64,000 bases of DNA from Amorphochlora amoebiformis. Taxonomy: Eukaryota; Cercozoa; Chlorarachniophyceae. The stretch is taken from positions 248,001 through 312,000 of the forward strand of contig BAAHQB010000185.1 of NCBI GenBank assembly GCA_054601695.1. Reading direction: 5' to 3'. A program made the translations under genes and the position numbers. Shown here in pieces: positions 1 to 17,384 of the stretch. The notes beneath the pieces are model-generated. The model searched no databases. It was not told the origin of the DNA and worked only from the letters and a program-made list of their open reading frames with translations. The first letter of the stretch is position 1; every line of letters starts with the position of its first letter.

Positions 1-14
1 TAACCCTATATATA

Positions 15-59
<45 letters not shown>

Positions 60-87
60 TTGCATATATATATATATATATACACAT

Positions 88-175
88 ACCCAAACCCTAA
101 CCTTAACCCTAGCCCTAACCCTAACCCTGACCCTAACCCTAACCCTAACCCTAACCCTAACCCTAACCCTAACCC
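88..175. repeat. CCCTAA telomere-type array
   Basis: Near-perfect CCCTAA hexamers on the plus strand, between TA repeat and the proposed first exon at 221. It is not terminal evidence by itself because similar arrays occur throughout the window. Confidence 0.9.
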
Positions 176-220
176 CAAGCGGTACTTTTCTCGGTACAAA
201 AGCTCGAAAACTCGTCTAAG

Positions 221-385
221 ATGGACATTATCGAAAAGTTTGCAACCAAGACTGCCACCAAGAGTATGCTTCCAATCTCCCTCTGTTCCATCAATCTCTC
301 TCTCTATCTTTCCCTCTCGCTCACCTTTCTCTCTCTCCTGGTTCCTCTCTCCTCTCTGTCTCCTCTCTCTCCTCTCTCCTCTCTC

Positions 386-421
<36 letters not shown>

Positions 422-510
422 CTCTCTCTCCTCTCTCCTCTCTCTCATCTCTCTCTCTCTCCTCTCTCCTCTCTCTCATCTCTCCTCTCTCTCCTCTCTC
501 CTCTCTCTCA

Positions 511-553
<43 letters not shown>

Positions 554-1072
554 TTCTCTCCTCTCTCTCTCTTTCTCTCCTCTCTCTCTCTCTCTCTCCC
601 CTCTCTCCTCTCTCCTCTCTCTCTCTCTCTCTCTTCTCGCTCCCTCTCTCCTCTCTCTCCTCTCTCTCTCTCCTCTCTCTCTCCTCTCTCTCACCCCCCC
701 TCTCTCTCTCTCTCCCCTCCTCTTTTTGTCGGCCCACTCTCTCCCTCCCTTCTCTCTGTGTCTCCCCCTTTCTCTCTACGTTCTCTCTCACATATCATTC
801 AATGGATCTCTTTCTCTCTCTCCATTCCTGTCTGATCCTTACCTGACACTTGTCACGTTCCAGTCTAATCCATATCTGACACGTGTCACGTTCCTGTGTG
901 ATCCTTATCTGACACGTGTCACGTTCCTGTCTAATCCTTATCTGACACGTGTCACGTTGACTGATCAGACAAGCGTAGGACTAATCAAGATTCCTCTGGG
1001 GACACAAAACGTTAACTGCTAACCCTAACCCTGAATTCTTAAGATAGAGAATATGCATGATTGTATGTGTGT

Positions 1073-1108
<36 letters not shown>

Positions 1109-1180
1109 TATGCATGTGCGCATTTATCTGTATTATTTTCCATATAATTTCAGTACATATATATGCACGGTATAAGACAT

Positions 1181-1222
<42 letters not shown>

Positions 1223-2512
1223 CAGACACCTAAGTGCACACAGAATACATGCACAGGGATATCCTTCTTTATGCCAAATATATCTGTTTTCCTACATTTT
1301 GATGAATATACATATACGTGTGAGATTTAGGGCCTAATATCACTTTTTTTTTTTTGGTTACACTACAGAGTCAAGTGCACCCGGGGTAACATAAGCTACT
1401 CAAAATCCTAACCCTAACCCTAACCCTAACCCTAACCCTAACCCAATCCCCAACCCTAACCCTAACTCTAAACCTAGCCCTAACCCTAACCCTTACCCAA
1501 CCTTAACCCTAATGCTTCCCATCTTATCATAAGCTCTACCTATAACCTTCACCCTAACCTGAAACATAACCCTAACCCTAATCCCTAATCCTTACCCTTA
1601 ACCCTAACCCTAACCCTAATCCCTAATCCCTACCCTAACCCTAAACCTAGCCCCTACCCTAACCCTAACCCTAACCCTAACCCTAACCCTAATCCTAGCC
1701 CCTAATTCCTACCCTTAACACCTACCTAAAAACCCTAAACCTAACCCTAACCTTAACCCCATCCTTCCCATAAACCTAATTCTTCTCCTAAACCCTACCT
1801 TCAACCCTAACCCTAACCTCAAACATAACCCTAACCCTAATCCCTAACCCTATCCCTAACGCTAACCCTAACCCTAACCCTAACCCTAAACCTTACACTA
1901 ACCTTAACCCCATCCTTAACCCTAACTCTCCCCATAACCCTACTCCTTCTCCTAAACCCTACCTTAACCCTGACCCTAACCTCAAACATTACGCTAACCC
2001 TAATCCCTAATCCCTACTCTTAACCCTAATCCTAACCCGAACCCTAACCCTAACCCTAACACTAACCCTAATCCTACCCCCACCCTGAACCCTAACTCTC
2101 CTCATAACCCTAAACCTTCTCCTAAACCCTCCTCTAAACCCTGACCCTAACCTCAAAGATAACCCTAACCCTAACCCTAACACCTAACGCTAACCCTAAC
2201 CCTAAACCTAACCCTAGCCTTAACCCCATCCTGAACCCTAACTCTCCCCATATCCCTATCCCTTCTCCTAAACCCTACCTTTAACCCTAACTCTAACCTT
2301 AAACATGACCCTCCCTAACCCCAACTCTAACCCAAACCCTAAACCTAACCCTAAACCTAAACCCTAACCTTACTCCAAGCCTAACCCTAATCTCTAATCC
2401 CTACCCTTAACCCTAAACCTAACCCTAACCCTAACCCTAATCCCTAATCCTTACCCCTAACGCCAACCCTAACACTAATCCCTACCTTAACCCTAACACC
2501 TAGCCTTGTATG

Positions 2513-2565
<53 letters not shown>

Positions 2566-2648
2566 GTATTATATATATGTATGTATATGTATATATATAT
2601 ATATATACATACATACATGTATATATATATATATGTACATATGTAATA

Positions 2649-2685
<37 letters not shown>

Positions 2686-2764
2686 TATTGATATATACAT
2701 ATATTTATGTAGGTTGTCAAACTCGATATAAGGAAGACTTCACATCTTCCAAGTATATTGTCAA

Positions 2765-2819
<55 letters not shown>

Positions 2820-2830
2820 ATATAAATATA

Positions 2831-2873
<43 letters not shown>

Positions 2874-3223
2874 AACTCGATATAACGAAAACTTCAAGTT
2901 CCAAGTATATTGTCAGTATATATATATATATATATATACATGTATATATATATATATATAATTATATGTATATAGTATTATATATATATATACATGTATA
3001 TATATAATATATTATATATATATATATATGTAAAATTATAAATGTATAGATATATCTATATATTATATAATGTAAATATTATATATATATATATATAATA
3101 AAAGTATACACATATAGATATATATATATATATATTCACATACATATATATATATATCTTTATATAGATATATATATATATATTGATATACATATATATA
3201 TACAGTATATATATTTATACATT

Positions 3224-3260
<37 letters not shown>

Positions 3261-3312
3261 ATGCGTGTGTGTGTGTCTCCGCATATGTACATTGGAAAAC
3301 GGGTTATTACTG

Positions 3313-3348
<36 letters not shown>

Positions 3349-3517
3349 TTATATATATATATATATATTACAATATTATATATATATATATGTTTTATAT
3401 GTATCTATATATTATATATATGTGTATATATATATATTTATATATGTATATATATATATATATATATATTGTATGTAAACATTGAAATACTTGTTAATGT
3501 ACAAAATATGTAAATAT

Positions 3518-3550
<33 letters not shown>

Positions 3551-3564
3551 ACTGCATGGGCGTG

Positions 3565-3626
<62 letters not shown>

Positions 3627-3853
3627 TAATATTTATACACATATACATATTTATATACATGTTTAGTCATATGTATTTTAAAGGAGGATAATGTACCCAA
3701 ACATAACAAATATACATATATATATATATATATATACGTATACTTATATATATATATATATATATGTATACATATATAATTGATATTATATGTATGTATA
3801 TATAATAGCTTCCCCACCATCCAAGAATGCCATACCGGAACGCAGCTTTCACA

Positions 3854-3895
<42 letters not shown>

Positions 3896-3913
3896 ACATA
3901 TATTTATATATAT

Positions 3914-3952
<39 letters not shown>

Positions 3953-4464
3953 ATGCATATATTATAAATATATATATATATATATACATATAATATATAT
4001 ATATATATGTAACTTTATGTAAGTAGATATATAGATATTTTGATATCTGCATTCTTTCAAAGGAATATATCACATCTCCATTTTATTTTTGATATATATA
4101 TATATATATTTATATATACACATATACATATGTATATGTATACATGTATATACATGCATATATTTTATATATATTAACAAATCCTTCGTTTGTCTTACAT
4201 TCATTTGTATATTTTCCATATATACTGATATTTGTTTCTAAACATATATCTCTTGTATATGTATACATATACTAAACATAGTATACTATATGTAACGCCA
4301 TACCAATACATGATTTGCTCATTTACGCGTATGGTATTATCTTAGATGAATGTAGTGATTTCTGTATGCTTGAAGGCCATATATTATATATATATATATA
4401 TATATATAATATTATACATATACATATATATATATATTCTACATACACATAATATTGTATAAAT

Positions 4465-4507
<43 letters not shown>

Positions 4508-4599
4508 TATATTCACATATTTAAATATATATAAATATATACACATGTGTATGTATGCATAAATTTATATTCCATATTTACATATACACACACACAACC

Positions 4600-4634
<35 letters not shown>

Positions 4635-5080
4635 ACATATACGATACACATATTTATACTTTCTCCCATATATTATATTCACATATAACACAACTATAAA
4701 CCCTTCTTTGTATATGAGGCTTATATATTCATTCGTATCTATATATATATATATATAGATATATATATATACATATATATATTATATTATATATATATAT
4801 ATATATGTAATGTTCATGTATTCTTCAAAAGTAGAGACTGTTGTGTAATGCTTACAGACATGTGTAAGATAATACATTCAATTACACATCCCTATTTTCA
4901 CCTTAATTTGTACATGATTAAGATATAGATCACTTTCATTTGTATATTCTTAAATTATAGCTCACTTTCATTTTGTATATTCTTACATTATAGGCCAGGA
5001 AGGGTATAACTCTGGAACGACAGAGATAGTGAGCTCTCGAACTGGCCAACAAGACTACAACAGCGTATACAACTCTTTTT

Positions 5081-5126
<46 letters not shown>

Positions 5127-5183
5127 CTGAAAATTTGTGGTATTATGTTTTTTTGTATGATGTACATATACATATTTAAATAT

Positions 5184-5214
<31 letters not shown>

Positions 5215-5243
5215 AATATATATATATATATGTATATGTATAC

Positions 5244-5305
<62 letters not shown>

Positions 5306-5513
5306 GTATCTATGTATGTATAGGAATTTACTTGTTATATATTCTATGTGTATATACATTATTATTTACGTGAATATATAAATACATGTACATGTATATT
5401 AGATGTATATATGAGTATGTATATACATGTATAAGATATATATATATATATATATATATATTACATATACATATATATTTTATTTATGAAGAAGATGTAA
5501 AAAAATGTACATA

Positions 5514-5583
<70 letters not shown>

Positions 5584-5854
5584 TAGATAGATAGATTCCA
5601 ATGCAACATATATATATATATACATACGTATATACATATGAATAATATAGACGTTACATATACAGAGTATATATATATATATATATATATATGTGTTTAT
5701 CTATGTAAAAGTGATACTAATAGAAGCATTCATACTAGTATTAGTATTGTTATTACGAATAATAATAGCAATATGGTATATATATATATACACAATATAT
5801 ATATATTATACCTACATATATATGTAGGTGTATATATACACATATATACACACA

Positions 5855-5893
<39 letters not shown>

Positions 5894-6817
5894 TTATATA
5901 TGTACATATATATATATATATATGTCAGCTTCTAGATATATAAATATATATATGTACAATATATGTTATATGTAATATATATATATATGCCCGGAGGGTG
6001 GAGAGCTAAAGGTTAACTATTTATAAATAAATAGATTATATGGCTATATACAAATATATATATATATAGAACATATATATATATATAAATATATATAAAT
6101 ATATATATATATATACTTACACATATACATGGATGTATACTTATATATATATATATATATATACGAATATACGTAAAATTTTTTGTCTATATGAATATTT
6201 AGAAGGGTGCCCCTGTGAGTCCCAAAGAGACCTCTATGACACCCTTGCGAAAACGAAAAAGCACGATCGGATTTAACGGTACTAAACACACACATATATC
6301 TAAATATGAATATGTAAATATTGTGCAATATAATAAATATATAAATGTATGGATTATGTATAATATATGTGATATTTATACATGTTTACCCTAACCCTAT
6401 CCTTAGCCCTAACCCTAACGTCAATGGTCCTCGGACTAAGACATGCTGAATAATCGGATCCTAATGTCAAATTAAATTAACCTAAAACCATCCCTACCCT
6501 AACCCTAACCCTAACCCTAACCTGAACTCAAACCCTATACCTTTAACCCTAACACTACTCAAACCCTATAATCTACGTAACCCTAATCCTAACCCTAATC
6601 CAAACCCTAGTCTCAACCCTAACCCTAACCTGACACTAACCCTAATAATAACCCTAATACCAACGTACCCCTAACCTAACCAAAATTCTACCTAACAGAA
6701 CCCTAAATCTTGTCTTACCCTAACCTTATTCCCTAACCCTAACTCTATTCCCTAACCCTAACCCTATTCCCTAACCCTAATCCTAACCCTATTCTTAAAC
6801 CTACCTGACCCTAACAC

Positions 6818-6860
<43 letters not shown>

Positions 6861-6890
6861 TTGTGTGTATTCATATATATAATAACATTT

Positions 6891-6934
<44 letters not shown>

Positions 6935-6955
6935 TGTATGCACTAGAAACAATAG

Positions 6956-7011
<56 letters not shown>

Positions 7012-7393
7012 ATACTAGATATATATGTATGTAGTAGAAGGTTAAGTAGATGTATATTCCACAAAAAGTAAAAATATCCGATAATTGCATGATATTTCAG
7101 AACGAAAATCGGACAATCCTGAAGGGTCTCCGTTGGTCCTGTGATGGCTACGGGTATTGAACACGACTTCTTACTAATCATCGAATCATCCTCCTATTCG
7201 TATCTTCGGATAAGTTCGCGAAGACTATTATAGCCCGGATCCCGGATTGAATATAATACGTAATTATGCTAGTAGCACTGCGATATTTTATATGAAAATT
7301 AGCACGGGTAGAGATAAGGGGAAATAGTATTTCCGGAAAGTACCGCTGGAAGAGGAACTAGAAAAACTTTGCTTTAGTAGTAGTTTATCGTGA
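221..7393 (+). CDS. Tentative nine-exon gene, small basic disordered protein
   Basis: I do not recognise this protein. Proposed exons: 221-263, 969-1010, 1369-1385 (17 nt), 2713-2752, 3809-3853, 4994-5064, 6203-6278, 7101-7135 and 7328-7393. Each starts after an AG and ends at a GT, and all phases join to one frame of 144 codons ending in TGA. The start ATG opens [14 protein letters not shown]. The product is hydrophilic and basic ([25 protein letters not shown]) with several SP/TP dipeptides (TSPPSK, VSPKE, MTPLRK, GSPL), as in cell-cycle kinase targets, and ends in a short acidic-leucine tail (PLEEELEKL). No membrane segment or known fold is visible. If the donor at 5065 is not used, exon 6 runs into a TAG at 5080-5082. 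Exons 1-6 are better supported than 7-9. Introns hold C/T, CCCTAA and TA repeats. It converges on the CEP95-like gene. Confidence 0.42.
290..790. repeat. C/T simple-sequence block
   Basis: Mostly CTCTCT with interspersed CC. It fills intron 1 of the left-end gene, pyrimidine-rich on the sense strand. Long Leu/Ser frames here are artefacts. Confidence 0.9.
825..956. repeat. 33-bp minisatellite, four copies
   Basis: Four tandem 33-bp units, each with a TGACACGTGTCA-like palindrome, just before proposed exon 2 at 969. Confidence 0.85.
1408..2500. repeat. Long degenerate CCCTAA array
   Basis: About 1.1 kb of CCCTAA with frequent substitutions, and recurring longer units containing CTTAACCCCATCC and CTCCCCATAACCC. 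It forms most of intron 3 of the left-end gene, CCCTAA on the sense strand. Confidence 0.9.
2501..6386. repeat. TA microsatellite tract
   Basis: TA, TATG and TATACA repeats with small islands of complex sequence, namely proposed exons 4-6 and a partial exon copy. Long Tyr/Ile frames on both strands are artefacts. Confidence 0.85.
2872..2916 (+). pseudogene. Partial copy of exon 4 of the left-end gene
   Basis: The segment repeats most of proposed exon 4 (2713-2752) and its donor with a few changes, but lacks the acceptor. It behaves like the decayed exon copies of the transporter gene. Confidence 0.65.
6387..6818. repeat. Degenerate CCCTAA array
   Basis: Telomere-type repeat interrupted by about 70 bp of complex sequence near 6420-6490. 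It lies in an intron of the left-end gene. Confidence 0.88.
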
Positions 7394-8197
7394 AGTATGT
7401 AGATCACCATGCAAGCACATTATTTCTTAATTATTCTGTCTTAGATCGGTAATCTGTCAGGACTTCATGTCACAGTTCTACTAGTTCTAGTTCTACGTCT
7501 AGTCTAGTAGTACGTTTAGTCAGCTAGATGATCATGATCTAGATGATTTACATACTCTACTAGTCTAGATACTCTAGATACTCTAGATACTCTCTAGACT
7601 CTCTAGACACAGAGATACTCTAGAAGAGATACTCTAGATACTCTAAACATAGTAGATACTCTAGATACTAACCTATCTCGTATCTCGCGCGCACATCTGA
7701 TACAACACTACTGTATAGTGCTAACGCTAGCCATTCATATTTTCTATTGTCAGAGATAGTTTCTAGAGTTTACTATGTGGACTAACTCTAGTAACTAGAC
7801 TCTAGTAGACTCTCATTCATGGTCTCGGACTCTCGGTACCTAGCTACTGGACCTACTCAATCTAGTCTATACTAGTATACTCTAGATCTCTAGATCTAGT
7901 AGATACTCTCTAGACTCTCTAGCTACTAGAGCTAGTCTAGACTCTAGAGAGACTCTAGAGACTCCTAGACTCTAGAGACTACTAATACTAGTACTAGCTA
8001 ATGGACAGGAGCTACTAGAGCCAGGCCAGAGGCAATCGTGACTTGAATTATCACTGTCATGCACACTGACTTATATTTTATCAGATTAATGTAGTTTCGG
8101 TTGAAGTTGGTTCTTTAACTACTTAACATCTATGATAATTGGTATAACCTGTACATCTAGTACATTACACCGAGTTTGCTACTGCTCAAGTCCAAAT
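7394..8197. repeat. Intergenic region with CTAG/CTCTAGA-rich block
   Basis: The space between the two convergent genes. From about 7480 to 8000 it is dense in CTAG tetramers and TACTCTAGA-type words, a local composition found nowhere else in the window. No convincing exon or polyadenylation signal was identified. Confidence 0.7.
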
Positions 8198-8798
8198 CTA
8201 GAATACCTTCCTGGGTGTCAGACGTGAGACTTCGAACTTATACCGTTCCTCATTCTGCTTCCAGTCGCTCAGTAGTTTCTGCAGTTGGTATCCAGTTCAG
8301 GGAAAGTGGGAGGGGAAGTTAGAGAGGTTATTGGATGGGTTTATGAGGGTCAGCGGGGGTGATCGGTAACTCACGTTCATCTCCTCTATTCTCTTCTGCT
8401 TTCGAGAATGTTCCCGCCGTCTTCGCTCCTCTGCCAGCGCCTTCACTCGCAGCTGCGTGTCGTTTGTCCTCCTTGTTAATCGCTCCTCTAAGAGGCCCTG
8501 CTGATCCTTTAAGTACTTCATCATGGCCTATTTCAATTCAAAGGGTTACAGAAGATTGTCCCCAGAGAGTACTTAAGGTATACCTGCTTGATTAAGAGCT
8601 CGCGATCCATTAATCTTGTGACCTGGGTTTGTAGGTTTTTGATGTGTTGGCCGAGATTTACGTACATATGCACATTTCATGTGAATTGGCATATGTATTG
8701 GCATAAATGTACACATATATAAGGATGAACGTATACATGCACACAAATAAACATATATATTTATGTATTTTTGTATATTTATGTGTATATGAACACCA

Positions 8799-8872
<74 letters not shown>

Positions 8873-8900
8873 TGTATACATGTACATAAATACATTCATT

Positions 8901-8944
<44 letters not shown>

Positions 8945-9187
8945 ATATTATGTACGTGTACTATATTACATGTGTCTTACATACATGCACACAAAAATGT
9001 CTACGTATGCATGCAATCTACATATACGTATAGATATAAAATATGTATATATATACATGTAGATAGATAATATATAAATGTATATACACATATATATATA
9101 TATATACATATATTATATATATATATATATTCCTAGATTAATAAATTATGTATAAACATGAACACACACGCACACACATATACATAA

Positions 9188-9257
<70 letters not shown>

Positions 9258-9439
9258 ATTTATACGAATATTTACCAAAATATTACTACTTATGTATACA
9301 TGCATATATTTTTACATGCATATACATTTACACACACACACACACACACGCATGTATGTATATGTATGTGTGTATGTGTATATACACACACATATATGTA
9401 TGTATGTATGTATATACGCACATATATATACACACATAT

Positions 9440-9481
<42 letters not shown>

Positions 9482-11530
9482 GCTTGCATGTGTGTGTGTG
9501 TGTGTTTTGTAAACAGTAAAATGTACCTCTTCTTTGAACATCTTCCGATAGTCTCTCGTTGCCTTTTGTTGTCCCTCAATAGCTGACCTGAAGAGCTCTC
9601 GGATCGCCTGATATATCCGAGTTCAAAGTCACATTCAGAGGTTGATGAATAATGTTTTGCTCATAAACCTTATCCTCCCACTGGTGCCTCGTATGGTATT
9701 TTTTCTCCAGTTCCTGCATCATTCGCGAGCTGAAGCTCTTCTCGAAGTGACCTTATGACAGACATTTGAGCGTATACAATGGTGAAGATTCGTGGTGTTA
9801 CCGTTTGCTTTGAGAGCAGTTTCCATACTGCGGGCTACGCGTCGGTAGAGCTAAGGATAAATTCTCAGAAGGTAGCTTAATAGTGGGAATTACATCGTAC
9901 GCGCATATCGCTGGGCTTGAACTTCGCTTGGATGCTGTTGACAGCAGCTTTCATCGCCAGGACCTGTGTTGTAGATGTGGGATTCCATCTAATGTTCCGA
10001 ATGTATGATGGGTGTGAAACCTCGTGCTCGGAGTTTCCAATAAGCCGCTTCTTGGCAGATGCCAACCGTTTTGACACGGTCTTTGCGTCTCCCCTCATTT
10101 TAGCCTATTCAAGGTTCTGTTAATGGGGGGGCTCTGCCTTTCGAGTTTATTCATACCCGAATGTTTTGCAGCTGACGAACGACCTTCTTCGCTTGTGTCC
10201 GTAGCTGGAATACATGGACAAATGCACTATGTACACCACAAACGTGCTCGCAAACACATATATGATACAAGTATTTATGCTTCCATGATCATGCTTCCAT
10301 GATCCTCGAAACTACCATACATACATTGTATGGCCAGAATTGACGTCCTCAATGAACGCAAAAACCTATACATATTTACACACCCCAAGAAATCTCAACT
10401 GACCAATACTTCCCCAACCCTGTTACCCCAACCCTACTCAGCTGATATTCTAGTGGACCTCGAGCTTCCGAGAGGCCTTGTAATCATTGTAACTCTTTGG
10501 CTTTTTAGGCTTTGACTTGCGATTCGACTTAGAGCTCTTCTTCACAGCCCTCCTGTTTTGTACATATCTAATGGTGCGAATGTGTTGTGGTAGTGACAAA
10601 TCGTAAATATTTGCTCTGACCTGTTCTAGCTCTATTCAGATCATTGTGCTCGACTATCACCCTTATCCCAATGGTAATACAATTTATAACTCTTTACAGC
10701 TCACCTTGGGAAGCTTGCTGTGAGGTCGGATCGTGGACTGACACCTGCAGCTACGTCCACCGTTGTTCCTGCTCGTTGATAGTCTCCGGCACCCCTAAGT
10801 TTCTCTCGGACTTCTTCCAAATCCTCAATCTCAGAGAGCGCTCTGGCCTCATAGCCATCCACCTAAGGATTCAGGTAATTATGGACTGTTTCATAAGCGG
10901 AAATCGTGATAGGTATCAACCTCCCTATTTTCTCCAGAGAGGGTGCCTTGTTGACACAATAAGCGTTGAATTTCTTGATTCTTCCCATCATCCTCTTGCT
11001 TTCGGGTCTGAGAGCAACAATTAGCTGGAACATCGCACACTGTTATTATTGGAATACCCTTATTACGGCTTCTGAAACTGCGCAAGTTATCTCCAAAATA
11101 TTTAAGCATGCGTCCTCGTCGCCTGACGCTATCTGTTGTACTCGTTAGTATATCTGGCTTCCGAACAATATTGGATTACCTTTTCCGGGTCTATGTGCTC
11201 CAAGGTAAGCCCAGGAATGATATTCTCCAGAACTTGCAGGCACAATCTGCGTGGCACACCGTGAAAGACTAGAAATATCAGTTTCATTCATTCTGATTAC
11301 CTTGCATTATGCTCCTGATCGCTCATAAACAAAGGTGTGTGAATGAATCCGTGGAAATCGTACAAAGCTTCGAGTATCCTCAGGCATAGAACACCACAGA
11401 CATCAATAACGTTGCTCGCGGTGGCCTCCCTCCAATCAGAGATCCCTAATTCGCGGTGAATCTCTCGAACCTTGGCCACAACCTTGGCAATTCGACTCAT
11501 TGCACCCAGCCTGACCCCACCGTTGGACAA
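8198..11530 (-). CDS. CEP95-like CH/coiled-coil centrosomal protein, 14 exons
   Basis: Exons on the minus strand: 11301-11530, 11180-11246, 11067-11132, 10921-11007, 10705-10862, 10459-10552, 10157-10204, 9901-10104, 9802-9850, 9669-9751, 9527-9607, 8584-8622, 8375-8527, 8198-8278. Phases agree throughout, giving 479 residues and a TAG. The start is [13 protein letters not shown]. Residues 1-120 form a globular helical region containing [15 protein letters not shown], which recalls the CH-like N-terminus of centrosomal CEP95. Residues 150-250 are a basic, charged linker. Residues about 235-479 are strongly coiled-coil ([49 protein letters not shown]). The human relative is longer (roughly 800 residues), so the linker is short here. 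A TACTAAC branch-point-like box lies before exon 3 (near 11143-11149). Most introns are 50-250 nt; intron 11 is TA-rich. The gene structure is well supported; the family name is from memory of the motif pattern. Confidence 0.6.
8640..9520. repeat. TA/CA microsatellite intron of CEP95-like gene
   Basis: Intron between exons 11 and 12, filled with TA, GTAT and CA repeats. No exon seen. Confidence 0.85.
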
Positions 11531-11725
11531 GCGAACTATTATTTATTATGAAGCTGGGAATCTAGATATTAAGAAGGGATATATTGAATATTTAAAGGTA
11601 TTAGAAGATATACAGATATCCAGAAATATAGAACCTAATATCGGCATATCATCTAATATGATACCGTACGCAATTTTTAAACACGTGGTCGAGCGTTCAG
11701 CGAAGGCTCTGGAATCGCCGAATCC
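11531..11725. promoter_or_regulatory. Divergent promoter region between CEP95-like and J-protein genes
   Basis: Only 195 bp separate the two start codons, so both promoters must lie here or overlap the first exons. The stretch is AT-rich but free of TA microsatellite, unlike most non-coding sequence in the window. It contains a palindromic CACGTG box at 11682-11687, about 40 bp before the J-protein ATG. No canonical TATA box can be assigned with confidence. Confidence 0.5.
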
Positions 11726-15714
<3,989 letters not shown>

Positions 15715-15954
15715 CTGAACGTCAATCATCGATCTAGCAATCAATATCTGAAATATTTAGCCTAGATAGCCTAGGATAGATATAGCCGTATCCGCCAATG
15801 GTATCCCAAGATACTACTAGCATCTACTAGTTAGTCTACATAGCACTGATTGTGCATTCGCGGAACTGGTTTCGTTTAATGAATACAGAATATTAACAAG
15901 ATTAAGAAATATTATGCACGTATATGACACAATATATATTATATATTAAATATT

Positions 15955-16033
<79 letters not shown>

Positions 16034-16051
16034 GATATATATTATATATAT

Positions 16052-16086
<35 letters not shown>

Positions 16087-17113
16087 TAGATTTTTTTAGA
16101 CTCAACGACATATATATTCATATATTGAATTAACTAGATACAGATACATGGCTGTCCAGAGAGTATCGATCCGGCGCGGTACTCTAGATCTGCGGATGGT
16201 CTGCTCGCACATGTCAATCAATACTCGCAGGGGGGTAAACGTGCCGCAATTAGTGACCACAAATACGCCTTGAGTCAGCCTATGATACTTACAATACGTA
16301 TACACTAGATATACATACAACACAGCGTATACGCGCAATACACGTATGAATTCTTAAAAGTTTACGTACCTAGCGTACGTAATCACTACTAGGTTGACAT
16401 GTCAATGTATTATGATACGCACGTAAGCTAGATATAGTAGCCTATCACAGCCGTAGACATGTACGTACATCAGGTATAAATAAATGTAATATTAGGTGCG
16501 TACGCATACGTATGCAATTTATATCAACTATATATTTTGTTTATATTTACTGATACTGACGGTACGCTTTCGTAGGTACTAATGTACAAGTATACGTACG
16601 TACGTATCAATCCATGTAGATAAACGGTTTGCGCATAACTACATAAGTGTGATTCTTGATTTTTGGCTTTTTTGGATTTATTGTAAGTACGTACGTATCA
16701 ATCCGGTTTGCGCATAACCATTTACTCAGACCATAGGCCTTGTTTGAGTCTTTATTTCGTATATGTACTTGTCCGTCCATACTCAACATATACGTTGATT
16801 AAAACTTGTTGCGAATGTAAGCAAAGTCTCGTTGACTCAAGAAATACAATTTGAAAGTGAATGATTTGTCAAAGTAAGCGCTAGCAAGAATTAGTCTCGA
16901 GCTCGGCGACATTTCATGATGCTGTGATTTTTGAAATCAGAGAAACCTTAAGCAATCATTATGATCAAGCGTGACTACCCGCGATCACGACCATCTACGA
17001 ACCTCGCGCTTACGAAATCTTCGCACGACCACAGCAGTCAATTTAAAGGATGTCGAAGTTTACATCAACATCACAGCCAGCTAGATCTATGTATTCTATT
17101 GGGTCGACTGGGG
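15715..17113. other. Intergenic region between J-protein and ABCC genes
   Basis: A TA tract at 15950-16090, then complex sequence rich in TACGTACG words. A direct repeat (GTACGTATCAATCC ... GGTTTGCGCATAAC) occurs at about 16593-16640 and 16687-16719. The longest open frames (for example minus 16102-16338, plus 16961-17179) have no family features and no exon-like borders. Confidence 0.6.
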
Positions 17114-17230
17114 TCAAAGTTTCGTCTCGAGGTCGATCAAACGCTCGGAATTTGCGGGCTGACCGACGTCTTCGAATGACATGCCACTGGCCTTCACCAT
17201 CGACCTGAAGACGCTACCTTCTCGCTTGGC
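17114..17230 (-). pseudogene. Second copy of ABCC last exon
   Basis: This repeats exon 54 (17385-17501) with acceptor, frame (GSVFRSMVKASGM) and stop. It is part of a segment of about 207 bp (17105-17311) duplicated at 17381-17585, 271 bp apart. It lies downstream of the first stop codon, so a transcript would use it only by skipping exon 54; the protein would be unchanged. The two copies differ by only a few bases, so the duplication is recent. Confidence 0.85.
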
Positions 17231-17384
17231 CTGTGAGTGTACGATAACAACATACGGTATATGTTTATCGTGAATATGGAAAGTAATACAGCACGAATAC
17301 GCCGTCATGTATATGGAAATATATGTCTAAATTTACATCAATATACATATATATATATATATATATTATATTAGGTAGATGGGG

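Noticed and set aside
1-175. True chromosome end at the left edge
   Set aside because: CCCTAA arrays in both orientations recur across the window inside gene introns, and the left-edge array is short and interrupted by TA repeat, so it is interstitial on this evidence.
60-1022. 320-residue Pro/Asn then Leu/Ser open frame at the left end
   Set aside because: It is a translation of CCCTAA and CTCTCT repeats followed by the 33-bp minisatellite.
10644-11024. 126-residue plus-strand open frame
   Set aside because: Antisense to exons 4 and 5 of the CEP95-like gene, which have matching phases and coiled-coil composition on the minus strand.
16961-17179. 72-residue plus-strand open frame
   Set aside because: It runs into the antisense of the duplicated transporter last exon and shows no domain or exon borders.
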